A DNA stretch of 64,000 bases from Pseudomonas extremaustralis (GTDB lineage: Bacteria > Pseudomonadota > Gammaproteobacteria > Pseudomonadales > Pseudomonadaceae). Location of the stretch: NCBI RefSeq assembly GCF_900102035.1, contig NZ_LT629689.1:3580001-3644000 (forward strand). Direction: 5' to 3'. Position numbers and translations under genes: made by a program. The notes beneath the pieces are model-generated. The model was not told where the DNA came from, did no database searches, and saw only the letters and a program-made list of their open reading frames with translations. Positions 55,682-63,536 of this stretch are shown here, piece by piece (positions within the stretch are counted from its first letter, which is position 1; each line of letters begins with the position of its first letter).

Positions 55682-57072
55682 CGATTGGTCGCCCGCACCA
55701 GCAATTGCTCGAGCAGCTTCAGGCCCAGTTCGATTTCCGGGTAGCTGATTTCCAGGGACGGCGCCAGGGTGATCACGTTTTTGTAGTAACCGCCCACGTC
55801 GAGGATCAGGCCGAGTTTCTGGCCGTCCACCACCATGTCGCCTTTCATGCCTTCTTCGACCATGTAGTCCAGGGTCGCCTTGTCTGGCGTGAAGCCGTCC
55901 GGGCCGCAGATTTCGCAGCGCAGGGCCAGGCCCAGGCCATCGACATCACCGATGATCGGGAAGCGTTTTTGCAGGTCCTGCAGGCCTTCGAGGAAGAACT
56001 TGCCCTTGGCCATGACCATCGCGCCGTAGTCGACTTCGTTGGTCATCTTGAACATTTCCAGGCCTACCGCCGTCCCCAATGGGTTGGAGGCGAAGGTGGA
56101 GTGGGTCGAACCTGGCGGGAAGATTTTCGGGTTGATCAACTCTTCACGGGCCCAGATGCCGCCCAGTGGGTTGAGGCCGTTGGTCAGCGCCTTGCCGAAT
56201 ACGATCACGTCCGGTTGTACGTCGAAGTGTTCGATCGACCACAGCTTGCCGGTGCGGTAGAAGCCCATCTGGATTTCGTCGGACACCATCAGGATGCCGT
56301 GCTGGTCCAGTACCTGCTTGAGTTCGCGGTAGAAGTTCATCGGCGGGATCACGTAGCCGCCGGTGCCCTGGATCGGCTCGACGTAAAACGCTGCGTATTC
56401 GCTCTGGCCGACTTTCGGGTCCCACACGCCGTTGTATTCAGTCTCGAACAGACGGGCGAATTGCTGCACGCAGTGGCTGCCGTATTCTTCCTTGGTCATG
56501 CCTTTAGGGCCGCGGAAGTGGTACGGGAACGGGATGAACTGCGCGCGCTCGCCGAAGTGGCCGTAGCGGCGACGGTAGCGGTAGCTGGAGGTGATCGACG
56601 AAGCGCCGAGGGTACGCCCGTGGTAGCCGCCTTCGAAGGCGAACATCAGGCTCTTGCCGTTGGTGGCGTTACGCACCACTTTCAGGGAGTCCTCGATGGA
56701 CTGCGAACCGCCGACGTTGAAGTGCACGCGACCGTCGAGGCCGAATTTTTTCTTGGCGTCGACCGCGATCATTTCCGACAGCTCGATCTTGCCTTTGTGC
56801 AGGTACTGGCTGGCGATTTGCGGCAGGGTGTCGATCTGCTGTTTCAGCGCGTTGTTCAGGCGCGGGTTGGCATAGCCGAAGTTGACCGCCGAGTACCACA
56901 TTTGCAGGTCGAGGTAGGCCTGGTCTTCGGTGTCCCACACGTAGGAGCCTTCGCAACGGCTGAAAATACGCGGTGGTTCGATGTAGTGAACGGTGTCGCC
57001 GTAGGAGCAGTACTTGGCTTCTTTATCCAGAAGAATCTGGTCTTCGGCGCTCGCGATTCGGATATCAGACAT
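55678..57072 (-). CDS. Class III PLP-dependent aminotransferase
   Basis: 464 aa from ATG at 57072. PLP Lys294 in FGKALTNGLNPLGG, Asp265 in SDEIQ, GGYHGRT phosphate loop near 148-154, and an N-terminal SYGDTVHYIEPPRI. It transfers an amino group to or from an omega-amine or related carbonyl. Overlaps the phosphatase gene by 8 bp. The substrate cannot be read from the sequence; it could be an aldehyde or keto intermediate made elsewhere in the operon. Confidence 0.9.
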   Translation of the reverse strand: MSDIRIASAEDQILLDKEAKYCSYGDTVHYIEPPRIFSRCEGSYVWDTEDQAYLDLQMWYSAVNFGYANPRLNNALKQQIDTLPQIASQYLHKGKIELSEMIAVDAKKKFGLDGRVHFNVGGSQSIEDSLKVVRNATNGKSLMFAFEGGYHGRTLGASSITSSYRYRRRYGHFGERAQFIPFPYHFRGPKGMTKEEYGSHCVQQFARLFETEYNGVWDPKVGQSEYAAFYVEPIQGTGGYVIPPMNFYRELKQVLDQHGILMVSDEIQMGFYRTGKLWSIEHFDVQPDVIVFGKALTNGLNPLGGIWAREELINPKIFPPGSTHSTFASNPLGTAVGLEMFKMTNEVDYGAMVMAKGKFFLEGLQDLQKRFPIIGDVDGLGLALRCEICGPDGFTPDKATLDYMVEEGMKGDMVVDGQKLGLILDVGGYYKNVITLAPSLEISYPEIELGLKLLEQLLVRATNR

Positions 57073-57766
57073 GGTGGAAGAGTTCCTGGTTGTCAGCAGC
57101 AGTAAAGGAGGTAGCGTTGGCGGCAATGCCCTGGGGCAGTTGGGCCAGCAGTGCGGCCACTTCGGCAAAGGTGTCGAAGCGCGCGTGAGGAATGTCATGG
57201 GCCACGCAATAGTCGGCGAGGCTGCCCTTGGCGAACACAAAGTCGGCGGTGGAGGCCACGCACATGTCGGACTTGCCGTCACCGATCACCAGCACGCGCT
57301 TGTTGCGCGGCGTGGATTTGCACTTGCAGTTGCCGGAGGCGGCACGGCAGGCATCGCTGGCGTAGGGGAAGTCGATGCGCCAGCTGTCCTGGTCGACCTG
57401 ACGCAGACGGTTGGCGATGATCGGCAGCAAGGTCACGTAGTTGCGCGACAGAATGCGCGCGATGCCTTGCTCGATGCCGTCGCTGACCACTTCGATGGAC
57501 GCGCCCAGGCCCATGACGTGATCGACGAAATCGGGGAAGTCCGGGTCGATCTCGACGCTGTCGAAATACGCCAACAGTTCCGCCGGGGTGGCTTTGATCA
57601 GCGCCAGTTGACGGCTCAGGCATTCGCGTGAACCGATATGCCCATCCAGCCATTGCTGTTCGATGGTTTCCCATTCGGGGCCGGCGAAGCGTTGGAGGAC
57701 GTTGTCGATGACATCGGTGGGGGTAATGGTCCCGTCGAAGTCACACACGATATGCCAGTGGATCAT
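57065..57766 (-). CDS. HAD family phosphatase (MtnX/phosphoserine phosphatase-like)
   Basis: 233 aa. HAD motif I CDFDGTIT with nucleophile Asp9 and acid Asp11; motif II VSDG; motif IV VIGDGKSDMC. A cap domain lies between. Similar to MtnX-type and phosphoserine phosphatases, but no other methionine-salvage genes are nearby. First gene of the sigma-54-type operon. A CKCKS stretch (near residue 146-150) is an odd Cys pair in the cap. Confidence 0.85.
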   Translation of the reverse strand: MIHWHIVCDFDGTITPTDVIDNVLQRFAGPEWETIEQQWLDGHIGSRECLSRQLALIKATPAELLAYFDSVEIDPDFPDFVDHVMGLGASIEVVSDGIEQGIARILSRNYVTLLPIIANRLRQVDQDSWRIDFPYASDACRAASGNCKCKSTPRNKRVLVIGDGKSDMCVASTADFVFAKGSLADYCVAHDIPHARFDTFAEVAALLAQLPQGIAANATSFTAADNQELFHHV

Positions 57767-57815
57767 CTGCGTTTACCTAAGAGGAGCGCGCTGTATGCGC
57801 TTGCAACTGGGCTAG

Positions 57816-57831
57816 AGCAGAGACTGTGCCA
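57816..57831 (-). promoter_or_regulatory. Sigma-54-type promoter of the phosphatase-to-activator operon
   Basis: Minus strand TGGCACAGTCTCTGCT: the -24 TGGCAC is perfect and the -12 reads CTGCT. Predicted start near 57805, about 40 bp before the first gene. Confidence 0.7.
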
Positions 57832-57891
57832 ACTGGCCATTACCCAGCGGGGCTGGGGCCTTGCGGGGTGTTTCGGGTAATTTATGTCGCC

Positions 57892-57914
57892 CAAGCTACA
57901 ATTTTTGTAGCTTG
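57892..57914. promoter_or_regulatory. Perfect palindrome, candidate enhancer site
   Basis: Arms CAAGCTACAA and TTGTAGCTTG around a 3-nt centre, followed by a further GCTACAA. Centre about 74 bp upstream of the -24 element (about -98 from the start), typical for a sigma-54 activator site. Confidence 0.7.
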
Positions 57915-57991
57915 CTACAAACAAGATGAGTGCTTGCGCCAGGGATGCCCTTCGCGCGTTCATGCGCGCATACCAGATAAGGAAAAGCTTC

Positions 57992-58762
57992 ATGTTCAAG
58001 GTTACTTCTGCTGTTTTCGCCGGTTTATTGGGCCTTTGGGGCTTTTCCAGCCCCGTCCTGGCGGAAGCAATCACCGGTGAAGCCGGCGCAGGCATCAGCT
58101 ATCAACCCCACGACCCCACCGGCAGCCGCTACGAAACACGCCCGGTCCCGTACCTGGACCTGGACTGGGGCGACGTCAGCCTGAGCACCGACGACGGCCT
58201 GACCTGGAGCGCCCTGAAGACCCACGGTTTTACCGCCGGCCCGTACATCAATTACCTGCAAGGGCGCACGTCCAACGGCTCGTTGCAGGGGCTGCGCAAT
58301 GTGTCGGATATGGCTGAAGTGGGCGGTTTCATCCAATACGCCCCGGTCGACTTCTGGCGCGTGTACGCACAACTGGGCCAGGCCGTCGGCGGCGGCCACT
58401 CGCAGAGCGGCGCGCTGGGCAAGATCGGCGGCGAGCTGGGCTACCCGTTGGGCGGCGGGATCATCGGCAGCAGCGGCCTGGTCGCGCACTTCGCCGATGC
58501 GCGCCAGACCCAGACGTTTTTCGGGGTAGACAATAACGAAGCTGCCGCCACGGGGTTCAAGGCCTACAACGCCAGCGGCGGGTTCCAGAACCTCACCCTG
58601 ACCCAGAGCTTCGAATTCCCGCTGGCACCCCACTGGTCACTGCTGACCAGCGCCAGTTGGGTCCACCTGGTGGGCTCGGCATCGAACAGCAGCATCGTCA
58701 AGCAGACCGGCGACGTGAACCAGGGCCAGGTACAGACGGCAATTAGCTATAAGTTCGATTAG
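57992..58762 (+). CDS. MipA/OmpV family outer membrane protein
   Basis: 256 aa from ATG at 57992 (AAGGAAAAG upstream; a longer frame is unlikely). Signal peptide FKVTSAVFAGLLGLWGFSSP ... VLAEA. The body is an alternating beta-barrel pattern ending in YKFD, a C-terminal aromatic suitable for BAM insertion. MipA-like proteins are 12-strand barrels linked to murein hydrolase scaffolding or export. Divergent from the phosphatase operon. Confidence 0.85.
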   Translation: MFKVTSAVFAGLLGLWGFSSPVLAEAITGEAGAGISYQPHDPTGSRYETRPVPYLDLDWGDVSLSTDDGLTWSALKTHGFTAGPYINYLQGRTSNGSLQGLRNVSDMAEVGGFIQYAPVDFWRVYAQLGQAVGGGHSQSGALGKIGGELGYPLGGGIIGSSGLVAHFADARQTQTFFGVDNNEAAATGFKAYNASGGFQNLTLTQSFEFPLAPHWSLLTSASWVHLVGSASNSSIVKQTGDVNQGQVQTAISYKFD

Positions 58763-58764
58763 GT

Positions 58765-58780
58765 TGGTCTGAGCTTTGCA
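58765..58780 (+). promoter_or_regulatory. Sigma-54-type promoter of the desaturase gene
   Basis: TGGTCTGAGCTTTGCA: GG and GC correctly spaced, perfect TTGCA, weaker -24 (TGGTCTG). Predicted start near 58791, 27 bp before the gene. Confidence 0.55.
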
Positions 58781-58817
58781 ATAACGCCCCGGAATCCATT
58801 TTTCCAGGACATTTTTC

Positions 58818-59684
58818 ATGGCTCGCCCCGCTTACCGCCTGCTGCAACATTCGCTCTGGGACTTGGTGCCCATCGCCTTGGCCCTGGCGCATTTCGCTTT
58901 TGTCATCTGGCTGGTCACCGCCTTCCACGACCTGAGCGGATGGGCCCTGGTGCCCCTGTCGCTGGTCTACGCCGTGAGCCTGTCGTGGAGCATCAACAGC
59001 ATCTCCCACAACCAGATCCACAACGCCTACTTCAGCCATCACGCGATGAACCGGGCCTTCGACCTGTTGCTGTCGGTGACCATCGGGTTTTCCCAGACGC
59101 TCTACCGCGATATCCACAACCGCCATCACCGTGGCAACAGCGACCTGCCGGGGCTGGACGGACGCACCGTCGACCCGCTGTCGATCTACCAGCGCGGTAA
59201 GAATGGCCAGCCGGAGAACCCGTGGGCCTACACCTTCCTGAGTTTTTTCCGCGACGATCCCAAGCCGTTCTACGACGAAATGAAACGCAAGCGCCCGGCG
59301 GACGCGCGCTGGGTCAAGGTCGAGATCGCCGTGACCGTGGCGTTCTATATCGCCCTGGCCTTCTATCACTGGCAGGCGGTGCTGTGGCTGCTGCCGTTCT
59401 GGTATTTGGGCCAGTGCCTGTCCTCGCTCAACGGCTACTACGAACACTTCGGCGCCAACCCCGACCTGCCGATCGCCTGGGGCGTGAGTTCCTACAGCGT
59501 GCTGTACAACCTGATCTGGATGAACAACGGCTACCACGCCGAGCATCACTACCGGCCGAAAATGCACTGGACCAAGATGAAGGCGTTTCATCGGGAGATC
59601 GCCGAGCAGCAGCGCGCGGCGGGGGTCAAAGTGATTGCGGTGTCCCATGGCCTGGGCTTTTTGGTAGCGAACCGCAAACCCTGA
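58818..59684 (+). CDS. Membrane fatty acid desaturase
   Basis: 288 aa with four hydrophobic segments and the three histidine boxes of di-iron membrane desaturases: HNQIHNAYFSHH (64-75), HNRHH (100-104) and GYHAEHHYRPKMHW near residue 240. It inserts a double bond or hydroxyl into a lipid or long-chain substrate. The neighbourhood (hydrolase, aminotransferase, transporters) suggests a role in a dedicated lipid-like product rather than in membrane homeostasis. GGACATTTTTCATG gives the start. Confidence 0.9.
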   Translation: MARPAYRLLQHSLWDLVPIALALAHFAFVIWLVTAFHDLSGWALVPLSLVYAVSLSWSINSISHNQIHNAYFSHHAMNRAFDLLLSVTIGFSQTLYRDIHNRHHRGNSDLPGLDGRTVDPLSIYQRGKNGQPENPWAYTFLSFFRDDPKPFYDEMKRKRPADARWVKVEIAVTVAFYIALAFYHWQAVLWLLPFWYLGQCLSSLNGYYEHFGANPDLPIAWGVSSYSVLYNLIWMNNGYHAEHHYRPKMHWTKMKAFHREIAEQQRAAGVKVIAVSHGLGFLVANRKP

Positions 59685-59690
59685 GCACCC

Positions 59691-59716
59691 GCGGGAGCCG
59701 GCTTGCCGGCTCCCAC
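59691..59716. repeat. REP hairpin between convergent genes
   Basis: GGAGCCGGCTTGCCGGCTCC, a near-perfect palindrome in the 39-bp gap between the desaturase and the transporter gene; a third REP type in the window. May act as terminator. Confidence 0.8.
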
Positions 59717-59723
59717 GACGGGG

Positions 59724-60128
59724 TCAGTTTTCTTCGCCTTCGGCCAACAGCGCGATACCGACGATAATCACCGCCACCCCCAACCAGTGCAGCGGGCTGA
59801 TATGTTCCCCCAGCCCCAGCCACGAACCGAGCAGCACCCCCACAAACACCAGCGAACTCAGGGGAAACGCCAGGGACAGGCTGCTGCGCCGCAGGATCAG
59901 CATCCACACGAAAAACGCGCCGATGTAACAGGCGATCGCCGCCAGGATCCCAGGGTTGCGCGCCACCTCGGCCAGCCACTGCCAGGTGAACGCCATCTGT
60001 CCCAGTTGATCCCCGGCAACCTTGGTAAACAACTGGCCGGCGCTCTCGGTGCAGATCAGCAAGGCCCACAGCACTGCCGTGCCCAGGCGCCCATGCAACC
60101 AACCGCCATTGATCGTGTGCGTACTCAT
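59724..60128 (-). CDS. Small EamA/SMR-like transporter subunit B
   Basis: 134 aa from ATG at 60128 in an ATGA overlap with its partner. Four membrane segments, half the length of a DMT transporter; pattern AVLWALLICTESAGQLFTKV and a final LLAEGEEN. Such proteins work as dimers; the adjacent gene probably supplies the other half, as in the ArnE/ArnF or MdtI/MdtJ pairs. Exporter role inferred. Confidence 0.82.
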   Translation of the reverse strand: MSTHTINGGWLHGRLGTAVLWALLICTESAGQLFTKVAGDQLGQMAFTWQWLAEVARNPGILAAIACYIGAFFVWMLILRRSSLSLAFPLSSLVFVGVLLGSWLGLGEHISPLHWLGVAVIIVGIALLAEGEEN

Positions 60129-60505
60129 ACCTGACTCCCGGAAATAGCCACCAGCATCACGCCACAAGTAATCACCAGCGTGCCCAGCCAACGACGACGG
60201 CTGACGTTTTCCCCCAGCACCACTTTGCCCGCCAGCACCACACCGCAATACGCCAGCGCCGCGGATGGAAACAACAGACTCAACGGCGCGCGGGACAAGG
60301 CTTCGAGCCAGACGAAAAACTCCACCGCGTAGGCCCCGATGCCCGCCCACAGCAACGGCGCATTGAACACCTGGCCCCAGAACGCATTCAGGCGGAACTC
60401 ACCCTCCAGCTCCGGCAAACGGTCCAGGCCGATCTTGAAACACAACTGGCCGATCACATCGAGCACGATGGAAAACGCCACCAGCAACACCACGATAAAG
60501 CTCAC
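60125..60505 (-). CDS. Small EamA/SMR-like transporter subunit A
   Basis: 126 aa, four membrane segments (IVVLLVAFSIVLDVIGQLCF and three more). Related to the next gene product but clearly different, so a heterodimer is likely. Overlaps the arginase-like gene and its partner by 4 bp each. Substrate unknown; the pair fits export of an amine or lipid-linked product. Confidence 0.82.
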   Translation of the reverse strand: MSFIVVLLVAFSIVLDVIGQLCFKIGLDRLPELEGEFRLNAFWGQVFNAPLLWAGIGAYAVEFFVWLEALSRAPLSLLFPSAALAYCGVVLAGKVVLGENVSRRRWLGTLVITCGVMLVAISGSQV

Positions 60506-61422
60506 GGGAACAGCTCCTCGAACAGGTCGATCAGGGCGGCATTGGTCGCCGCGTTACGCTGCAAATCTTCAGCGCTCCAGCGCTCCGGCGGCGGCTGGTC
60601 GGACTTGGCTTCCCAACGCTTGAACGCGTTGCTGAACGCCGGCTGGGCGAATTCGCCGCACACGTCGATGCCGATGATGCGCTTGCGCGCCGCCAACGCC
60701 CGCAGGGCTTGCAGCAAGTGGCTCAGGCGCATGCCGCCCTGGTCCCAGTTGGTGGCCGCGTCTTCGCTGGCGAGCACGTCTTTGTCGATGGTGATCCAGA
60801 TCGCTTCGGTGGGCAGGCTGGCGATCATCTGCTCGAGGAATGCCGCCCAATCCAGCTCCGCCAGGTTGCGCCAGTGCAGATGGTTTTCCTGCTGCTGATG
60901 CCCGGCGCCATCGCCGATCCGACCCCAGACTTTCGACGGCGCGTGCTGCCAGGGAAACAGCTGCAACTGCCCGCGCTTGAGGGCGCCGAGGTTGCCGCCG
61001 CGCAGTTGCGGGTTATGCAGGTCATCGCTGCAGGGACCGAGGGTGACGACACGCTTGATCGCCGGCATCTTCAGCGCGCGATTGACCCACGACCCGCAGT
61101 GACGCTTAGGCGCAAAGCGCACCCAGTCAGGGTGGTTGTCGAAGTGGATCAGGCTGACGGGTTCTTTGAGATCGGCAAGAAACGCCGGCGTGAGGTGGTG
61201 ATAATCGCCGGAGCCGACAAACAGGATTTCCGGTCGCGCATCCGTGGGCCGGGGCCGCTGGGCCAGGCGTTCGGCGAAGCGCTTCCAGGTTTTTTCGGTG
61301 GACCACAGGCGTAGCTTCGGCCCCAGGTCCAGCAGGTCGATGCGTGTGGCACGGCCACTGGCCAAACGCCGGGCAATCGGGGCCTGACCGGTGAGGCTGT
61401 GGTCGAGGTCAAGAATATTCAA
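60502..61422 (-). CDS. Arginase/ureohydrolase-fold protein (UPF0489-like)
   Basis: 306 aa. Metal-site motifs of the ureohydrolase fold: GSGDYHHLTP, IHFDNHPDW (Asp, His, Asp) and ITIDKDVL (Asp, Asp). It lacks close similarity to arginase, agmatinase or deacetylase that I can name. First gene of the transporter operon, under a sigma-54-type promoter. It may hydrolyse a guanidino or amide group of the locus product. Confidence 0.8.
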   Translation of the reverse strand: MNILDLDHSLTGQAPIARRLASGRATRIDLLDLGPKLRLWSTEKTWKRFAERLAQRPRPTDARPEILFVGSGDYHHLTPAFLADLKEPVSLIHFDNHPDWVRFAPKRHCGSWVNRALKMPAIKRVVTLGPCSDDLHNPQLRGGNLGALKRGQLQLFPWQHAPSKVWGRIGDGAGHQQQENHLHWRNLAELDWAAFLEQMIASLPTEAIWITIDKDVLASEDAATNWDQGGMRLSHLLQALRALAARKRIIGIDVCGEFAQPAFSNAFKRWEAKSDQPPPERWSAEDLQRNAATNAALIDLFEELFP

Positions 61423-61484
61423 GGTAATGTTTCACCCCTAGTGGCAGCGCCCAGCCGGATACCGGATGGGCTTTAGGGGGTCAA

Positions 61485-61500
61485 TGCAAGGGGCGGGCCA
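61485..61500 (-). promoter_or_regulatory. Sigma-54-type promoter of the arginase-transporter operon
   Basis: Minus strand TGGCCCGCCCCTTGCA: perfect TTGCA at -12, one mismatch in the -24 (TGGCCCG for TGGCACG). Predicted start near 61473, about 50 bp before the first gene. Confidence 0.7.
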
Positions 61501-61531
61501 GGGGGTCTCTTGAAGCCAGTGTGCACTCCAT

Positions 61532-61616
61532 GTGGGAGGGGGCTTGCTCCCGATGACAATGGCACATTCAACATCGTCGTTGACTGACAGACCGCTATCG
61601 GGAGCAAGCCCTACAT
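61532..61616. repeat. REPIN, GGGGGCTTGCTCCCGAT type, right arm shortened
   Basis: Left copy GTGGGAGGGGGCTTGCTCCC... at 61532-61554; right inverted copy ATCGGGAGCAAGCCCTACAT at 61597-61616 lacks five bases of the CCCCCTCCCAC arm. Lies between the arginase operon and the FrnE-like gene. Confidence 0.8.
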
Positions 61617-61626
61617 TGGACCCGCG

Positions 61627-62280
61627 TCAGGATCGGGATTCGCGGATGATCTGGCGGATCGCACCGACAAAGGTTTCGACCGGCTGGCCACCGCTGACGG
61701 CGTACTGGTCGTTGAACACAATGGTCGGCACCGAGCTGACGCCACGGGAGACCCACAGTTGCTCCTGCTCGCGCACCTCGGCGGCGTATTCGTCGCTGGC
61801 CAGAATCTCGGCCGCACGCTTGATATCCAGGCCGACGCTCTCGGCGATGATCGCCAGGGTGGCGTGATCGGAGGGGTCCTGGCCGTCGCTGAAATACGCC
61901 TTGAACAGCGCTTCCTTGAGGTTGAACTGCAGGCCTTCCAACCCGGCCCAATGCAGCAGGCGATGGGCGTCGAAGGTGTTGTAGATGCGGCTCTGGCCAT
62001 CGGTGCGGAAGGCAAAGCCCAGCTCGGCGCCCATGTCGCGGATGCGCGCGCGGTTGGCTTGGGACTCTTCGGCGCTGGAGCCGTATTTTTCACTGATGTG
62101 TTCGACGATGTTCTGCCCCTCGGCGGGCATGTCCGGGTTCAGTTCGAACGGCTGGAAATGGATCTCGGCCTGCACCTCGTCGCCCAACTGGTCGAGGGCT
62201 TCGGTCAGGCCGCGCAGGCCGATGACGCACCAGGGGCAGGACACGTCGCTGACGAAATCGATTTTCAGGGGAGTACTCAT
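61627..62280 (-). CDS. DsbA family oxidoreductase, FrnE-like
   Basis: 217 aa from ATG at 62280. Thioredoxin fold with CPWC (Cys15, Cys18), cis-Pro in SSVPTIVF and an inserted helical domain. No signal peptide, so cytoplasmic; FrnE-type proteins act as disulphide isomerases or in stress tolerance, and some relatives are hydroxychromene carboxylate isomerases. Its GTG/ATG alternatives upstream look weaker. Confidence 0.9.
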   Translation of the reverse strand: MSTPLKIDFVSDVSCPWCVIGLRGLTEALDQLGDEVQAEIHFQPFELNPDMPAEGQNIVEHISEKYGSSAEESQANRARIRDMGAELGFAFRTDGQSRIYNTFDAHRLLHWAGLEGLQFNLKEALFKAYFSDGQDPSDHATLAIIAESVGLDIKRAAEILASDEYAAEVREQEQLWVSRGVSSVPTIVFNDQYAVSGGQPVETFVGAIRQIIRESRS

Positions 62281-62334
62281 GGTAGGCAACCTCGCTGGCA
62301 TTCATGCGCCACAAAGGTTGCACGATACACCACC

Positions 62335-63354
62335 TCACAACACCTTCGCTGGCGCCACCGTATCGATCTGCGCCCAATGGGCGGTGTCCGCGCGATGGGC
62401 TTGCAGGTACGGCAACACCGCCGTCAGCAACGGCGCCTTGAAAGCTTCCTGGAAACGATGGGCCATGCCGGGAATCAGCTTCAATTGGCTGCCCTGGATA
62501 TGCGCGGCCAGGTGCACGCCGTGCATCACCGGCAACAACGGGTCGGCGGTGCCGTGGACCACCAGGGTCGGCACCCGCAGTTGGTTGAGCAACGGCACGC
62601 GACTCGGTTCGGCAAGGATCGCCATGATCTGGCGTTTCACCCCCTCCGGGTTGAAGGCGCGGTCGTAGGACAGCGCCGCCTGGTGCAGCAACGCCTGGCG
62701 ATCGTCCTGCACATTCGGGCTGCCCAGCGCCGCGAGCAGGTCGGCCTGTTGTTCCAGGGCCACTTCACGGTTGGGCGCGCTGCGCCGCGACAGCAACTGC
62801 ACCAGCGCCGCATTCGGCGCCGGCAGGCCTTCGGCACCGGAGCTGGTCATGACCAGCGTGAGGCTTTCCACCCGCTGCGGCGCCATGGCCGCCAGGTGCT
62901 GGGCGATCATGCCGCCCATGCTCGCGCCCAGGACGTGGAATTGCTGGATCTGCAACGCGTCCATCAAGCCCAGGGCGTCATCGGCCATGTCCGTCAAGGT
63001 ATACGGCGCCGCCACCGGCAGGCCGAGTTTGTAGCGCAGCACCTCGAAGGTCAGGTTGGCGCTGGCCGGGGCCTGGCGCCAGGTGGACAGGCCGACATCG
63101 CGGTTGTCGTAGCGGATCACCCGGAAACCCTGCTGGCACAGCGCGACGACGACTTCGTCGGGCCAATGGATCAACTGCCCGCCCAGGCCCATCACCAGCA
63201 GCAAGGCCGGGTCGGACGCCCGACCGATACTCTGGTAGGCAATGCTGACCTGAGCGAGGTCGACCGTTTGGGTCGGGACATTGACATCACATCGAGACGC
63301 CGCAAAAGACGGCAGGCCGAACAGTAGAGCGGCCAGTAGAACGAACACACGCAT
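62335..63354 (-). CDS. Exported alpha/beta hydrolase
   Basis: 339 aa from ATG at 63354. Signal peptide [18 protein letters not shown]. Catalytic Ser in GASMGGMIA, oxyanion MGLGGQ, acid in [11 protein letters not shown], His in GMAHRF. Resembles epoxide hydrolase or haloperoxidase-type esterases of the periplasm. It has its own start; distance to the FrnE gene is 54 bp, so they could be co-transcribed. Confidence 0.85.
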   Translation of the reverse strand: MRVFVLLAALLFGLPSFAASRCDVNVPTQTVDLAQVSIAYQSIGRASDPALLLVMGLGGQLIHWPDEVVVALCQQGFRVIRYDNRDVGLSTWRQAPASANLTFEVLRYKLGLPVAAPYTLTDMADDALGLMDALQIQQFHVLGASMGGMIAQHLAAMAPQRVESLTLVMTSSGAEGLPAPNAALVQLLSRRSAPNREVALEQQADLLAALGSPNVQDDRQALLHQAALSYDRAFNPEGVKRQIMAILAEPSRVPLLNQLRVPTLVVHGTADPLLPVMHGVHLAAHIQGSQLKLIPGMAHRFQEAFKAPLLTAVLPYLQAHRADTAHWAQIDTVAPAKVL

Positions 63355-63536
63355 GAAAAACACCAAAACGCAGAACCCCAGTAGAGCGCGAGTCTGATGA
63401 AGTTCGTTCAAGCGCGCTGCCACACTTGCATGACAGTTTGATGAAGAATGCCCAGCGGTCATGGTCGACACGAGCGACAACATGAGACAAACTCACGTCA
63501 TCCGACTTTGTCACAAATTGTATTCATGGAGAGCCC

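Noticed and set aside
57065..57766. HAD protein as part of methionine salvage (MtnX)
   Set aside because: No mtnW, mtnK or other salvage genes are in the neighbourhood; metR at 63.5 kb is in a separate unit. The family name only shows general similarity.
57845..57865. A plus-strand -24/-12-like sequence (GGGCTGGGGCCTTGCG) for the MipA gene
   Set aside because: The match at -24 is poor and it lies about 140 bp before the gene, on the far side of the palindrome. Not listed as a promoter.
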